A stretch of 23,608 nt of DNA, taken from assembly GCA_035553895.1 (NCBI GenBank), contig DATMJI010000161.1, positions 1-23,608 on the forward strand. The letters run 5' to 3'. The notes below the pieces were generated by a model that was given only the letters and a program-made list of their open reading frames with translations, made no database searches and had not been told where the DNA came from. The DNA comes from JADDRA01 sp035553895. Lineage in GTDB: Bacteria > Actinomycetota > Acidimicrobiia > Acidimicrobiales > CADCSY01. Of this stretch, positions 7,113-13,102 are shown in pieces; within the stretch, counting starts at the first letter, position 1; each line of letters opens with the position of its first letter. The position numbers and the translations under genes were made by a program.

Positions 7113-7144
7113 TTGACCTTGGAGTGAGGTCCAACCCTTACCCT
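7113..7144 (+). promoter_or_regulatory. MerR-type operator-promoter with over-long spacer
   Basis: A -35 box TTGACC (7113-7118) and a -10 box TACCCT (7139-7144) are separated by 20 bp (19 if the -10 is read as TTACCC), the over-long spacing of MerR-activated promoters. Between them the inverted repeat TTGGA (7119-7123) and TCCAA (7130-7134) forms the expected dyad. The -10 ends 6 nt before GTG 7151, pointing to a leaderless, autoregulated merR message. Confidence 0.75.
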
Positions 7145-7150
7145 GGTGGT

Positions 7151-7588
7151 GTGAGCCAGTTGACCGTGTCCAAGCTCGCCGGAGCAGTCGGCACGTCGTC
7201 CGACACGTTGCGCTACTACGAGCGCATCGGATTGCTCCCCGAACCGGCGCGCAGCCCCGCCGGCTACCGGCTCTACGGAGCCGAAGCCGTCGACCGGGTG
7301 CGCTTCATCAAGCGGGCACAGCGCTTCGGCCTGCGCCTGGAAGAGATCGCCGAGCTCCTGTCCATTCGGGAGCGGGGGCTGTGCCCCTGCGGGCGAACCC
7401 GCCGGATGCTGGAGGAAAAGGTCTCCGGGCTCACCGAGGAGATGGCTGCACTCGAGCAACTCCGGGCCGACATCCAAGCGATGCTCGACCAGAAGTTGCT
7501 CGCCGACGTCGAGACAGACGACTGGCAGTGCGGCTCGACCCTCATCCAGTTGGGCAAGACCAAGACGAGCCAAGGGAGATCCACATGA
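7151..7588 (+). CDS. MerR-family metal-responsive transcriptional regulator
   Basis: A dimeric DNA-binding metal sensor that twists over-spaced promoters into an active form. The 145 residues show the winged helix-turn-helix (LTVSKLAGAVGTSSDTLRYYERIGLLP, residues 4-30; PAGYRLYGAEAVDRVRFI, 36-53), a long dimerisation helix (about 82-115) and thiols Cys78, Cys80 and Cys127, placed like the first and last Cys ligands of MerR and ZntR-type sensors. The metal cannot be named; Hg, Cd, Pb or Zn are possible. I chose GTG 7151 because the family N-terminus begins there and the MerR operator lies directly upstream. ATG 7091 would put that operator inside the coding region. Its stop overlaps the next gene by 4 nt (ATGA). 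Confidence 0.86.
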   Translation: MSQLTVSKLAGAVGTSSDTLRYYERIGLLPEPARSPAGYRLYGAEAVDRVRFIKRAQRFGLRLEEIAELLSIRERGLCPCGRTRRMLEEKVSGLTEEMAALEQLRADIQAMLDQKLLADVETDDWQCGSTLIQLGKTKTSQGRST

Positions 7589-7776
7589 GCGTTGCCGAGC
7601 AGACGTGCCAGTGCGGCTGCAGTTCCATGACCGAGGTGACCAAGGCAGCCGAGCCCTGCAGCTGCGGGTGCGAGTGCTGCGCCACCACGGCCAAGTCCAC
7701 CGAAGCTGAGATCGCCGAGCTCCGCCAGCTGCGCCAGTCAGTCGACCAGCGCCTGGCCGAGCTCGGTCAGTCTTGA
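7585..7776 (+). CDS. Small cysteine-rich (metallothionein-like) protein
   Basis: A 63-residue protein with eight cysteines in two clusters, CQCGC (Cys8, 10, 12) and CSCGCECC (Cys25, 27, 29, 31, 32), then a charged C-terminal helix with heptad-like spacing (about residues 38-62, EAEIAELRQLRQSVDQRLAEL). The CxC and CC spacing suggests thiolate metal binding, as in metallothioneins or metallochaperones, and the helix could mediate dimerisation or contact with MerR. The ATG overlaps the merR stop (ATGA) and has its own Shine-Dalgarno AAGGGAG, so the two are surely co-expressed. I know no characterised protein with this layout; the function is inferred from cysteine content and neighbour. A strong terminator follows. 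Confidence 0.75.
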   Translation: MSVAEQTCQCGCSSMTEVTKAAEPCSCGCECCATTAKSTEAEIAELRQLRQSVDQRLAELGQS

Positions 7777-7799
7777 CCCCACCACCAGAACCGGTCGAT

Positions 7800-7840
7800 C
7801 CCGGCGGTGCGCACCGACGCACCGCCGGGGTTGTCCCTTT
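7800..7840 (+). terminator. Intrinsic terminator of the merR cassette
   Basis: CCCGGCGGTGCG (7800-7811), a 6-nt loop and CGCACCGCCGGG (7818-7829) make a perfect 12-bp stem followed by a T-rich stretch (GTTGTCCCTTT, 7830-7840). It is the best intrinsic terminator in the window and lies 23 nt after the cysteine-rich gene, before the PadR gene. Confidence 0.8.
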
Positions 7841-7858
7841 GAGAATCCGGAGACAAAC

Positions 7859-8236
7859 ATGTCGAGTTCCGTGAGCCCCGTCGCATCCAGCCCCCCCGAA
7901 CCCGAGGACGTCCGCTCCCGCAGCCTGCTGCGGCCGGCCATCCTCCTGCTCCTGCGTGAGCAGGAGAGCCACGGCTACGAGTTGATGAGCCGCTTGGCCG
8001 AGCTCGGCGTCGAGGTGCCGCCCACCACCGGGGGCTTGTACCGCTCCCTGCGCACCATGGCCGAGGAGGGTTTGGTCACGTCCTACTGGAGCACGCCCGA
8101 GCGGGGACCCGCTCGGAGGGTCTACGCCATCAGCGAGACCGGCGAGCTCCACCTCGAGCAGTCCATGCCGGCCCTGTCGAGCCTGTTGCGGACCGTGCGG
8201 GGCATGCTCAACCGCTACCGCCAGGGCCAGGGCTGA
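7859..8236 (+). CDS. PadR-family transcriptional regulator
   Basis: A 125-residue winged-helix repressor. After a 20-residue unstructured start, the PadR domain runs from about residue 21: LLRPAILLLLREQESHGYELMSRLAEL, then VPPTTGGLYRSLRTMAEEGLVTSYW (the GGLYRxLRxMAEEGLV block is diagnostic), GPARRVYAISETGELHLEQ and a C-terminal helix. The ATG has a Shine-Dalgarno CGGAGA 5 nt upstream. The effector and targets are unknown. It lies past the terminator of the merR cassette, so it would need read-through or its own promoter; GAGAAT at 7841-7846 is a weak candidate -10. The only downstream genes are convergent. Confidence 0.88.
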   Translation: MSSSVSPVASSPPEPEDVRSRSLLRPAILLLLREQESHGYELMSRLAELGVEVPPTTGGLYRSLRTMAEEGLVTSYWSTPERGPARRVYAISETGELHLEQSMPALSSLLRTVRGMLNRYRQGQG

Positions 8237-8293
8237 GCCCCTTCCCGACCAATGCCGACCAGGAGCAGGGCCAGCCGCTAGCCGGCACCTGAG

Positions 8294-8308
8294 CACCCCG
8301 CCGCGGGG
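8294..8308. terminator. Short GC hairpin downstream of padR
   Basis: CCCCG, CCG loop and CGGGG form a compact hairpin about 60 nt beyond the padR stop. It is weaker than the bipartite hairpin that follows. Confidence 0.3.
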
Positions 8309-8326
8309 TCAAGGCGGGGCTCGTTC

Positions 8327-8370
8327 TCCCGGGCGCAGAGGTGACCGGACACCTCGGGGAGCGCCCGGGA
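8327..8370. terminator. Two-part long stem-loop between convergent genes
   Basis: Outer arms TCCCGGGCGC (8327-8336) and GCGCCCGGGA (8361-8370) pair perfectly. Inside them GAGGTG (8338-8343) pairs with CACCTC (8350-8355) around the loop ACCGGA, leaving a small internal loop. It lies between the ends of padR (8236) and the minus-strand radical SAM gene (8440), so a bidirectional terminator is the likely role. Confidence 0.55.
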
Positions 8371-8439
8371 CCGGTCGCGCCGGGCGGTCCTGATGGTTCT
8401 GCTGGGCAGAGCGGGGAAGAGCGGGGCGGCGCGGGTGAG

Positions 8440-9987
8440 TCAGCGGCGGCGAAGGCCGACCGCCACCGGCACCGTCGGAGCGGAGACGCCACTGGCGCCG
8501 GCGAAGGCGACGGCCAGGCTCTCCTGGGCCGGGGCGGCACTGGCCAGGGCCAGGCGCTCGAGGTCGGCAGGCTCGGCGTGGTAGCCCGGCTCGTCGGAGC
8601 AGCGGGGCGAGCGGTAGTGGGTGGCGTAGTTCTGCCCGGCGACGGCGAGGGCGGTGCCGAAGCGGGGGTCTCGCCGCCGGCTCTCCCGCCAGAAGCGGGC
8701 CAGGCGAGGCCGAGCCTGGTAGAAGCGCCGGTAGGCCCGGCGCATGCCCACCTCCAGCTCCTCCGCCGTCATCTGGGCCGGGGTGTACACGGCGTTGTAG
8801 AGGTTGTAGCGCTTCCAGTCGAAGGAGGTGATGCGACCATCGGCCATCATCCTCGAGAAGGTGTGGGTGCCCGGGTAGGGCGTGAGGATGGAGAAGTGGG
8901 CCACGTCCACACCGATCGTGTCGACGAAGGTGGCCGTCTCGTCGAAGACCCCGGGACCGTCGTGGTCGAAGCCGAAGATGAACCCGCCTTCCACGGAGAT
9001 GCCCCGCTGGTGAACCCGCTCGATGAGCTCGCCGTACTGGCCGGGCCGGTTCTTCTTGTTGCACTCGATGAGGCTCTCGCGTGACACGCTCTCGAAGCCG
9101 GTGAAGAGAGCCCGGCACCCGGACCGGGCGGCCAGGTCCAACAGGTCGGGGGTGCGGGCCAGGCCGATCGACGCCTGGGCCCCCCAGGTCACCTTGACCC
9201 GGGAGCGTTCCATGGTCTCGAGCAGGTCGTGGGTGTAGTCGAGGTCGGCGGCCAGGTCGTCGTCGAGGAAGAACACGTAGGTGAATCCACCGACGTGCTG
9301 GCCCCGGCGCTTGAGCACCCGCAGCTCCTCGACCACCTGATCCGGGGGACGGTGGCGCGAGCCCCGCCCGTTGATGCGGATGACCGAGCAGAAGTCGCAG
9401 TTGAACCGGCAGCCCCGGGTGGTCTGGACCGTGTTGAGAGGGGCATACCGGGTGATGGGCCAGCTGGCCAGGATGTCGGCCCACTCATGCACGGTGGGCA
9501 CGATGTCCATCCCCTGCCAGTGGCCCCGGTACAGGGGCTGGAGGCGACCGGCGGCGGCGTCGGCCAGCACGGTGGCAAAGATGTCGTCGGCTTCCCCGCA
9601 CAGCACCGAGTCGGCGTGGCGCAGCGCCTCGTCGGGCAGTAGCGAGGGGTGCACGCCACCGAGCACCACGGGGATCCCCCGGGCCCGGTAGCCGTCGGCG
9701 ACCCGGTAGGCCCGGGGGGCGGTCGAGGTCCAAGCGGTGAGCGCCACCAGATCGGGGACCTCGGCCGGTGGTGCCTCGAAGTTCTCGTCGATCACGCGGA
9801 CCCGCCAGCCCGCCCGGCGGGCGTGGGCCGCCAGCACCAGCAGCGACATGGGCGGCATCCGGTGCCCGAAGGTGAGGTGCAGGCCGGTGCCGCCCCACCG
9901 GGGAAAGATCAGGTGCAACAGGGGCCGGTCCCGCCCGTCTCCCGCACTGATGGTCGGATCGTTACGGAACCGACGCAGCCCGACCAT
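8440..9987 (-). CDS. Cobalamin-binding-domain radical SAM protein, DUF4070-type
   Basis: A 515-residue two-domain radical SAM enzyme. The N-terminal part (about 25-160) looks like a B12-binding Rossmann fold (MPPMSLLVLAAHARRAGWRVRVIDEN, VVLGGVHPSLLPDEAL, VLCGEADDIFATVL). The radical SAM core follows with CxxxCxxC in TTRGCRFNCDFCSV (about residues 190-203), FFLDDDLAAD, and a C-terminal region with ECNKKNRPGQYGELIERVHQRGISVEGGFIFGFD and PYPGTHTF, typical of the BchE/HpnP-like group. Family members methylate or rearrange lipids and pigments, so hopanoid or tetrapyrrole work is possible, but the substrate is unknown. The start ATG shares one base with the upstream DoxX gene's stop (TGATG), so the two are translationally coupled. 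The last 40 residues are low-complexity. Confidence 0.88.
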   Translation of the reverse strand: MVGLRRFRNDPTISAGDGRDRPLLHLIFPRWGGTGLHLTFGHRMPPMSLLVLAAHARRAGWRVRVIDENFEAPPAEVPDLVALTAWTSTAPRAYRVADGYRARGIPVVLGGVHPSLLPDEALRHADSVLCGEADDIFATVLADAAAGRLQPLYRGHWQGMDIVPTVHEWADILASWPITRYAPLNTVQTTRGCRFNCDFCSVIRINGRGSRHRPPDQVVEELRVLKRRGQHVGGFTYVFFLDDDLAADLDYTHDLLETMERSRVKVTWGAQASIGLARTPDLLDLAARSGCRALFTGFESVSRESLIECNKKNRPGQYGELIERVHQRGISVEGGFIFGFDHDGPGVFDETATFVDTIGVDVAHFSILTPYPGTHTFSRMMADGRITSFDWKRYNLYNAVYTPAQMTAEELEVGMRRAYRRFYQARPRLARFWRESRRRDPRFGTALAVAGQNYATHYRSPRCSDEPGYHAEPADLERLALASAAPAQESLAVAFAGASGVSAPTVPVAVGLRRR

Positions 9988-10466
9988 CAGATCGACGGCG
10001 GGGAGGGAGCGGCCTTCTGCGCCGCCTTCTGGGCCCGGGCGGCCGCCTTGCGGGCTCGCCACGCCAGGGAGGGCCGGCCCTCGGTGTCGGTGGCGGCCAG
10101 GATCAACCCCCCGAGCATGGACACGTTCTTGAAGAAGTGGATCCGGTGCCCGGCCCTGGCCTCGCCCTCGGCCTCCCAGAAGCGGTGGCCGGCCAGGGTG
10201 GTGGGAACGAGAGAGGCCCCGAGGACCAGGGCGGCCAGGCGGGGCAGGCGGCCGGTGGCGAGCATGAGCCCGGCCACCACCTGGACCACGCCGTTGATGC
10301 GCACCAGCTGGGCGGTGTCGTCGGGCAGGCCCAGAGGCTCCTTCAGCGGCTCGGTCACCGCCTCCGCCTTGGGCGCCTTGCCTTCGGGGCTGCGGGCCGC
10401 ATCCAGGCCACCCACCACGAACATGCCCGCCATCATGGGCCGGGCGATCCTGCGACTGATGGCCAT
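9987..10466 (-). CDS. DoxX-family membrane protein
   Basis: A 159-residue small integral membrane protein of the DoxX type. It shows the N-terminal RPMMAGMFVVGGLDAAR motif, a loop (about 27-50), a helix with NGVVQVVAGLMLATGRLPRLAALVLGASLVPTTLAGHRFW, and HFFKNVSMLGGLILAA, the conserved family ending. The tail (about 135-159) is Ala/Lys-rich. DoxX proteins are linked to quinone- or thiol-based redox and oxidative-stress functions, but the exact reaction is unresolved. The ATG has a good Shine-Dalgarno (GGGAGGA) and a minus-strand TAGCGT box at 10500-10505. It is the first gene of a two-gene operon with the B12-radical SAM gene. Confidence 0.85.
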   Translation of the reverse strand: MAISRRIARPMMAGMFVVGGLDAARSPEGKAPKAEAVTEPLKEPLGLPDDTAQLVRINGVVQVVAGLMLATGRLPRLAALVLGASLVPTTLAGHRFWEAEGEARAGHRIHFFKNVSMLGGLILAATDTEGRPSLAWRARKAAARAQKAAQKAAPSPPSI

Positions 10467-10499
10467 CGTGGTCCTCCCTGGTCCCGGTGGGCTCGCCCC

Positions 10500-10505
10500 A
10501 CGCTA
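10500..10505 (-). promoter_or_regulatory. -10 box TAGCGT for the minus-strand DoxX operon
   Basis: On the minus strand TAGCGT lies 33 nt upstream of ATG 10466, giving a short leader that contains the GGGAGGA ribosome-binding site. It is back to back with the plus-strand TACAGT box at 10522. Confidence 0.4.
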
Positions 10506-10521
10506 ACCGGCCTGCCGTGGC

Positions 10522-10527
10522 TACAGT
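10522..10527 (+). promoter_or_regulatory. -10 box TACAGT for the plus-strand DoxX-like gene
   Basis: TACAGT lies 7 nt before GTG 10535 and decides that start; starting at 10487 would place the box inside the coding region. Confidence 0.5.
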
Positions 10528-10534
10528 CCGAGGG

Positions 10535-11092
10535 GTGGCCACGACGACGTCCGCTGGCGGCACCGGCGACGCCGGCCGCCTGGCCAGGGGCCTCGCCGCC
10601 CTGCGCATCTTCTTCGGCGCCATCTTCCTGCTCAACGGCCTGGCCAAGGTCTTCGGCTGGTCGCGGATCAAGATCGGCCCCTACGTGGCCAACCTCATCG
10701 ACCGTGAAGCGGTGGGGTTCATCCTCGACTTCGAGGTGAACCAGAATCCTGCCGGCGGGGAACCGGGCACGCTGCTGCCCGGCCTCCCGGCCCTGGTCAA
10801 CGACCTGATCCTGGCCAACGTCGAGCTGTTTTCGTGGTTGGTCACCGTGTTCGAGGTGGCGGTGGGGCTCCTGTTGGTGCTGGGCCTGGCCAGCCGAGGG
10901 GCGGCGGCCGTCGCCCTGGGCCAGGCCCTGTTCCTCGCCCTCGTCTACTTCTCGAGCGACCGCTGGCTCTTCGAGCAACCCCACGAGTACGTGCCCCTGG
11001 CCATCCTCGCCGTCGTCTCGTCCGGCCACGTGTGGGGGCTGGACGGCCGGCTGGGGCTGGACCGGGCCCGCCAGCGCCGCTGGCCGTTCTAG
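10535..11092 (+). CDS. DoxX-like/DoxD-type membrane protein
   Basis: A 185-residue membrane protein with about four hydrophobic helices. The first carries LAALRIFFGAIFLLNGLAKVFGW, the hallmark opening of DoxX and terminal-quinol-oxidase DoxD-like proteins; a periplasmic-type loop with NPAGGEPGTLLPGLPALVN follows, then VTVFEVAVGLLLVLGLASRGAA, AVALGQALFLALVYFSSDRW and HEYVPLAILAVVSSGHVWGLDG. The loop between helices 1 and 2 is much longer than in the neighbouring minus-strand DoxX protein, so this is a different subfamily and not a recent duplicate. GTG 10535 is chosen on the TACAGT box 7 nt upstream. Its TAG stop forms part of the -10 box of the following AhpD-like gene. Confidence 0.8.
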   Translation: MATTTSAGGTGDAGRLARGLAALRIFFGAIFLLNGLAKVFGWSRIKIGPYVANLIDREAVGFILDFEVNQNPAGGEPGTLLPGLPALVNDLILANVELFSWLVTVFEVAVGLLLVLGLASRGAAAVALGQALFLALVYFSSDRWLFEQPHEYVPLAILAVVSSGHVWGLDGRLGLDRARQRRWPF

Positions 11093-11095
11093 GCT
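11090..11095 (+). promoter_or_regulatory. -10 box TAGGCT overlapping the DoxX-like stop codon
   Basis: TAGGCT starts with the TAG stop of the upstream gene and lies 11 nt before GTG 11107, so the message would have a leader of only a few bases. TAGGCC at 11095-11100, 6 nt from the start, is an alternative register. Confidence 0.4.
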
Positions 11096-11106
11096 AGGCC
11101 GGCATC

Positions 11107-11658
11107 GTGGCTGTCGAGCTCGTCGACGCTTCCCAGGCGCCCCTGCTGGCCCGGCCCTACTACGGCCAGGGCGATCCCGGGCCCATCGTGGCCGCCCTGG
11201 CCCAGGTGCCCGAGCTGCTCGAGGTGGCCATGCCCTTCATCGGTGTGGCGCTGGGGCCCTCGGCCGTGCCGTGGCGCACCAAGGAGATCGTCATCCTGCG
11301 CACGTCGGCCCTCCTGGAGTGCCGCTACTGCGTCCAGAGCCACACCCCGGTTGCCCTCGACGCCGGGCTCTCCCGCGCCGAGGTCGAAGCCCTCCGGGGG
11401 GCCACCAGCGCCGCCGGCGCCTTCACCGACGAAGCCGAGCGCACCCTCATCCACTGGATCGACGCCGTCGCCGGGGGCACCGGCACGGTCCCCCCTGCCG
11501 TCAATGCCGCCCTCCATGAGCACTACGGCGACAGCGAGGTGGTCGAGCTGACGATGGTGGTCGGGGTGACCCTGTTGCTCAACCGCTTCTGCACGACCCT
11601 CGAGCTGCCTACCTCGCCCGACGTGCTCGCTCGCCTGGAAGACGAGGGCCTGGCATGA
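11107..11658 (+). CDS. Carboxymuconolactone decarboxylase/AhpD-like protein
   Basis: A 183-residue all-helical protein of the CMD/AhpD fold. The core block (about 55-90) reads WRTKEIVILRTSALLECRYCVQSHTPVALDAGLSRAEVEALR, with the redox-type CxxCxxxH motif CRYCVQSH near residues 74-81. Members with this motif work as thiol peroxidases or disulfide reductases, AhpD being the partner of AhpC and lipoamide. C-terminal helices ELTMVVGVTLLLNRFCTTLELP are also typical. GTG 11107 is favoured; the next gene begins within its stop codon (ATGA), so it is coupled to a radical SAM enzyme. Which substrate or reductant it uses is not visible. Confidence 0.87.
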   Translation: MAVELVDASQAPLLARPYYGQGDPGPIVAALAQVPELLEVAMPFIGVALGPSAVPWRTKEIVILRTSALLECRYCVQSHTPVALDAGLSRAEVEALRGATSAAGAFTDEAERTLIHWIDAVAGGTGTVPPAVNAALHEHYGDSEVVELTMVVGVTLLLNRFCTTLELPTSPDVLARLEDEGLA

Positions 11659-12485
11659 CCACGGCCATCGCCACCGCCGTCGAGGAGGGCACGCTGCCCG
11701 GCCGGGTGTGGATGTATTCCAACTACCACTGCAACCTGGCCTGCAGCTACTGCCTGACCGAGTCGGCCCCCCAATCCCCCCGGCGGCAGCTGGCCAGCGA
11801 CCACATGGTGGAGGTGGCCACCGAGGCCAAGGAGCTGGGCTTCACCAGCGTCGGCATCACCGGCGGGGAGCCCTTCTTACGCCCCGACCTGCCCGACTTA
11901 CTGGCCACCCTGGCCGGCATCCTCCCGGTGGTGGTGCTCACCAACGCCACCCTGTTCAACGATGCCCGCCTGGCCCGCCTCCAGGCCCTGGCCGGGGCCC
12001 CCGTCCAGGTCCAGGTGTCGCTCGATCATCCCGATCCCGTTCCCAACGACGAGATGCGGGGCCCGGGAAACTTCGCCAAGGTGATCGAGGCCGTTCCCCG
12101 GCTGGTCGGCATGGGCATCCACGTGCGCATCGCCACGACCGCCGAGCACATCGACGGCGAGGACCGGGCCCGGCTGTGCGCCCTGCACCGCGACCTCGGC
12201 GTCAGCGACGACGACCACATCGTGCGGCCCATCGTCCGCCGGGGCCGGGCCGTCGACTTCGGCCTGGGCGTCGAAGCCGGCCCCCCCGACCTCCCGGCCG
12301 AGCTCACGATCACCGCCGACGGCGCCTTCTGGAGTCCGTTCGGGCCCACCGTCCACCAGGACCGCCTCGATCTCGATCTGCTCATCACCCGCACCACGCG
12401 ACCGCTGGCCACGCCCGCGGCCGCCCTGCTGCGACTGGTCGAAGGTCGGCCCCCCGGCGAAGACACCCAGCTCAACATCCGTTGA
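11655..12485 (+). CDS. Radical SAM protein
   Basis: A 276-residue radical SAM enzyme. The cluster motif CxxxCxxC appears as YHCNLACSYCLTE near residues 25-37, followed by GITGGEPFLRPDLPDLL (the GGEP motif that binds the SAM amino group), VVVLTNATLF, VQVSLDHPDPVPNDEMRG and RIATTAEHID. There is no Cys-rich SPASM or twitch extension at the C-terminus, which reads ELTITADGAFWSPFGPT and ends soon after, so only the core cluster is expected. Translation is coupled to the AhpD-like gene by a 4-nt overlap. The substrate is unknown; the coupling suggests a joint redox or maturation role. Confidence 0.88.
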   Translation: MTTAIATAVEEGTLPGRVWMYSNYHCNLACSYCLTESAPQSPRRQLASDHMVEVATEAKELGFTSVGITGGEPFLRPDLPDLLATLAGILPVVVLTNATLFNDARLARLQALAGAPVQVQVSLDHPDPVPNDEMRGPGNFAKVIEAVPRLVGMGIHVRIATTAEHIDGEDRARLCALHRDLGVSDDDHIVRPIVRRGRAVDFGLGVEAGPPDLPAELTITADGAFWSPFGPTVHQDRLDLDLLITRTTRPLATPAAALLRLVEGRPPGEDTQLNIR

Positions 12486-12495
12486 GCGTGAGCAC

Positions 12496-12513
12496 CGAGC
12501 CCGGTCGGGCTCG
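12496..12513. terminator. Hairpin between convergent genes
   Basis: CGAGCCC (12496-12502), loop GGTC and GGGCTCG (12507-12513) form a perfect 7-bp stem 10 nt after the radical SAM stop and before the convergent gene ending at 12546. It can act on both strands. No T run follows. Confidence 0.5.
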
Positions 12514-12545
12514 ACCGCAGGGCCGGCCCCGGCCGTCCGGTCCGG

Positions 12546-12809
12546 TCACGGCTCCCCGGTGGCGGGGGCCTTGAAGTAGAAGGCGGCCGAGCGGTCGTCC
12601 CACGCCGGGGCGAAGGTCACCAGCTCCCAGCCCTGGGCCCCGAGGCGATCCATGGCGCTGAGGAGATCGGGGGTCCGAAAGACCTCGCCTCCGGCCACGC
12701 TGGCCACCCAGGGGGCCCGGCCCCGGCCGGGCCAGCCGGACTGGACCAGGCTGAGCGAGGCGTAGGTCCAAGCCAGGGTGGCCGCCTGACCCGGCGGCGG
12801 CACCGTCAT
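12546..12809 (-). CDS. Small DUF4177-like protein
   Basis: An 87-residue soluble protein with the short pattern of DUF4177-type domains: an N-terminal strand LAWTYASLSLV, a linker, then DLLSAMDRLGAQGWELVTFAPAW with the diagnostic LGAQGWELV, and a final strand AAFYFKAP. The function of the family is unknown. The start ATG at 12809 overlaps the stop of the upstream 55-residue membrane gene (ATGA). Longer upstream extensions in this frame run through that gene and are not credible. Confidence 0.72.
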   Translation of the reverse strand: MTVPPPGQAATLAWTYASLSLVQSGWPGRGRAPWVASVAGGEVFRTPDLLSAMDRLGAQGWELVTFAPAWDDRSAAFYFKAPATGEP

Positions 12810-12973
12810 CGTCCCCGGGCGGCGAGGCGGGCGAGCACGTAGAAGGTCGCCGCCGCCGAGGCATAGCCCTTCAGGTAGGGCGATGCCACCCACTTGAAGC
12901 CGATGGCCGCACACCCGCCAGCCAGCCCGGCCGACATCACCAGGGAGGCCTTCTCTGCCGTCTCCCAGCTCAT
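12806..12973 (-). CDS. Small membrane protein (55 aa)
   Basis: A 55-residue protein starting MSWETAEKASLVMSAGLAGGCAAIGFKW, with one or two short hydrophobic helices (about 9-27 and 36-50). I do not recognise it. The ATG has a clear Shine-Dalgarno (GAGGAG) and a possible minus-strand TACGCT -10 box at 13031-13036, and its stop overlaps the start of the DUF4177-like gene. This coupling and the strong G/C third-position bias support a real gene. It is divergent from the antiporter gene. Confidence 0.65.
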   Translation of the reverse strand: MSWETAEKASLVMSAGLAGGCAAIGFKWVASPYLKGYASAAATFYVLARLAARGR

Positions 12974-13088
12974 CCGCTCTCCTCGGTCGGTGGGCGCCGC
13001 CGGGCCCGGGACATCGATCGGACACCCCCGAGCGTAGTGCCCGGCCGCGGAGGCCCCGGTACACGGGAACGGAGCGCCAGGGGGTGGG

Positions 13089-13094
13089 ATACTG
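13089..13094 (+). promoter_or_regulatory. -10 box GATACT for the antiporter gene
   Basis: GATACT lies 8 nt before GTG 13103, giving a leaderless-type start. The shifted reading TACTGC is a poorer match. Confidence 0.4.
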
Positions 13095-13102
13095 CGCCGG
13101 TC

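Noticed and set aside
6910..7116. Possible 68-residue gene after asd
   Set aside because: Poor third-position bias, no ribosome-binding site and no recognisable motif; it also runs into the region of the MerR promoter.
8440..10671. A 743-residue reading frame covering the B12-radical SAM gene and more
   Set aside because: Its first 228 residues are out-of-frame with the DoxX gene and lack family features; the start at 9987 is supported by the TGATG coupling.
9987..11092. The two DoxX genes as a recent inverted duplication
   Set aside because: The proteins differ in loop length, motifs and helix layout, with no visible nucleotide similarity.
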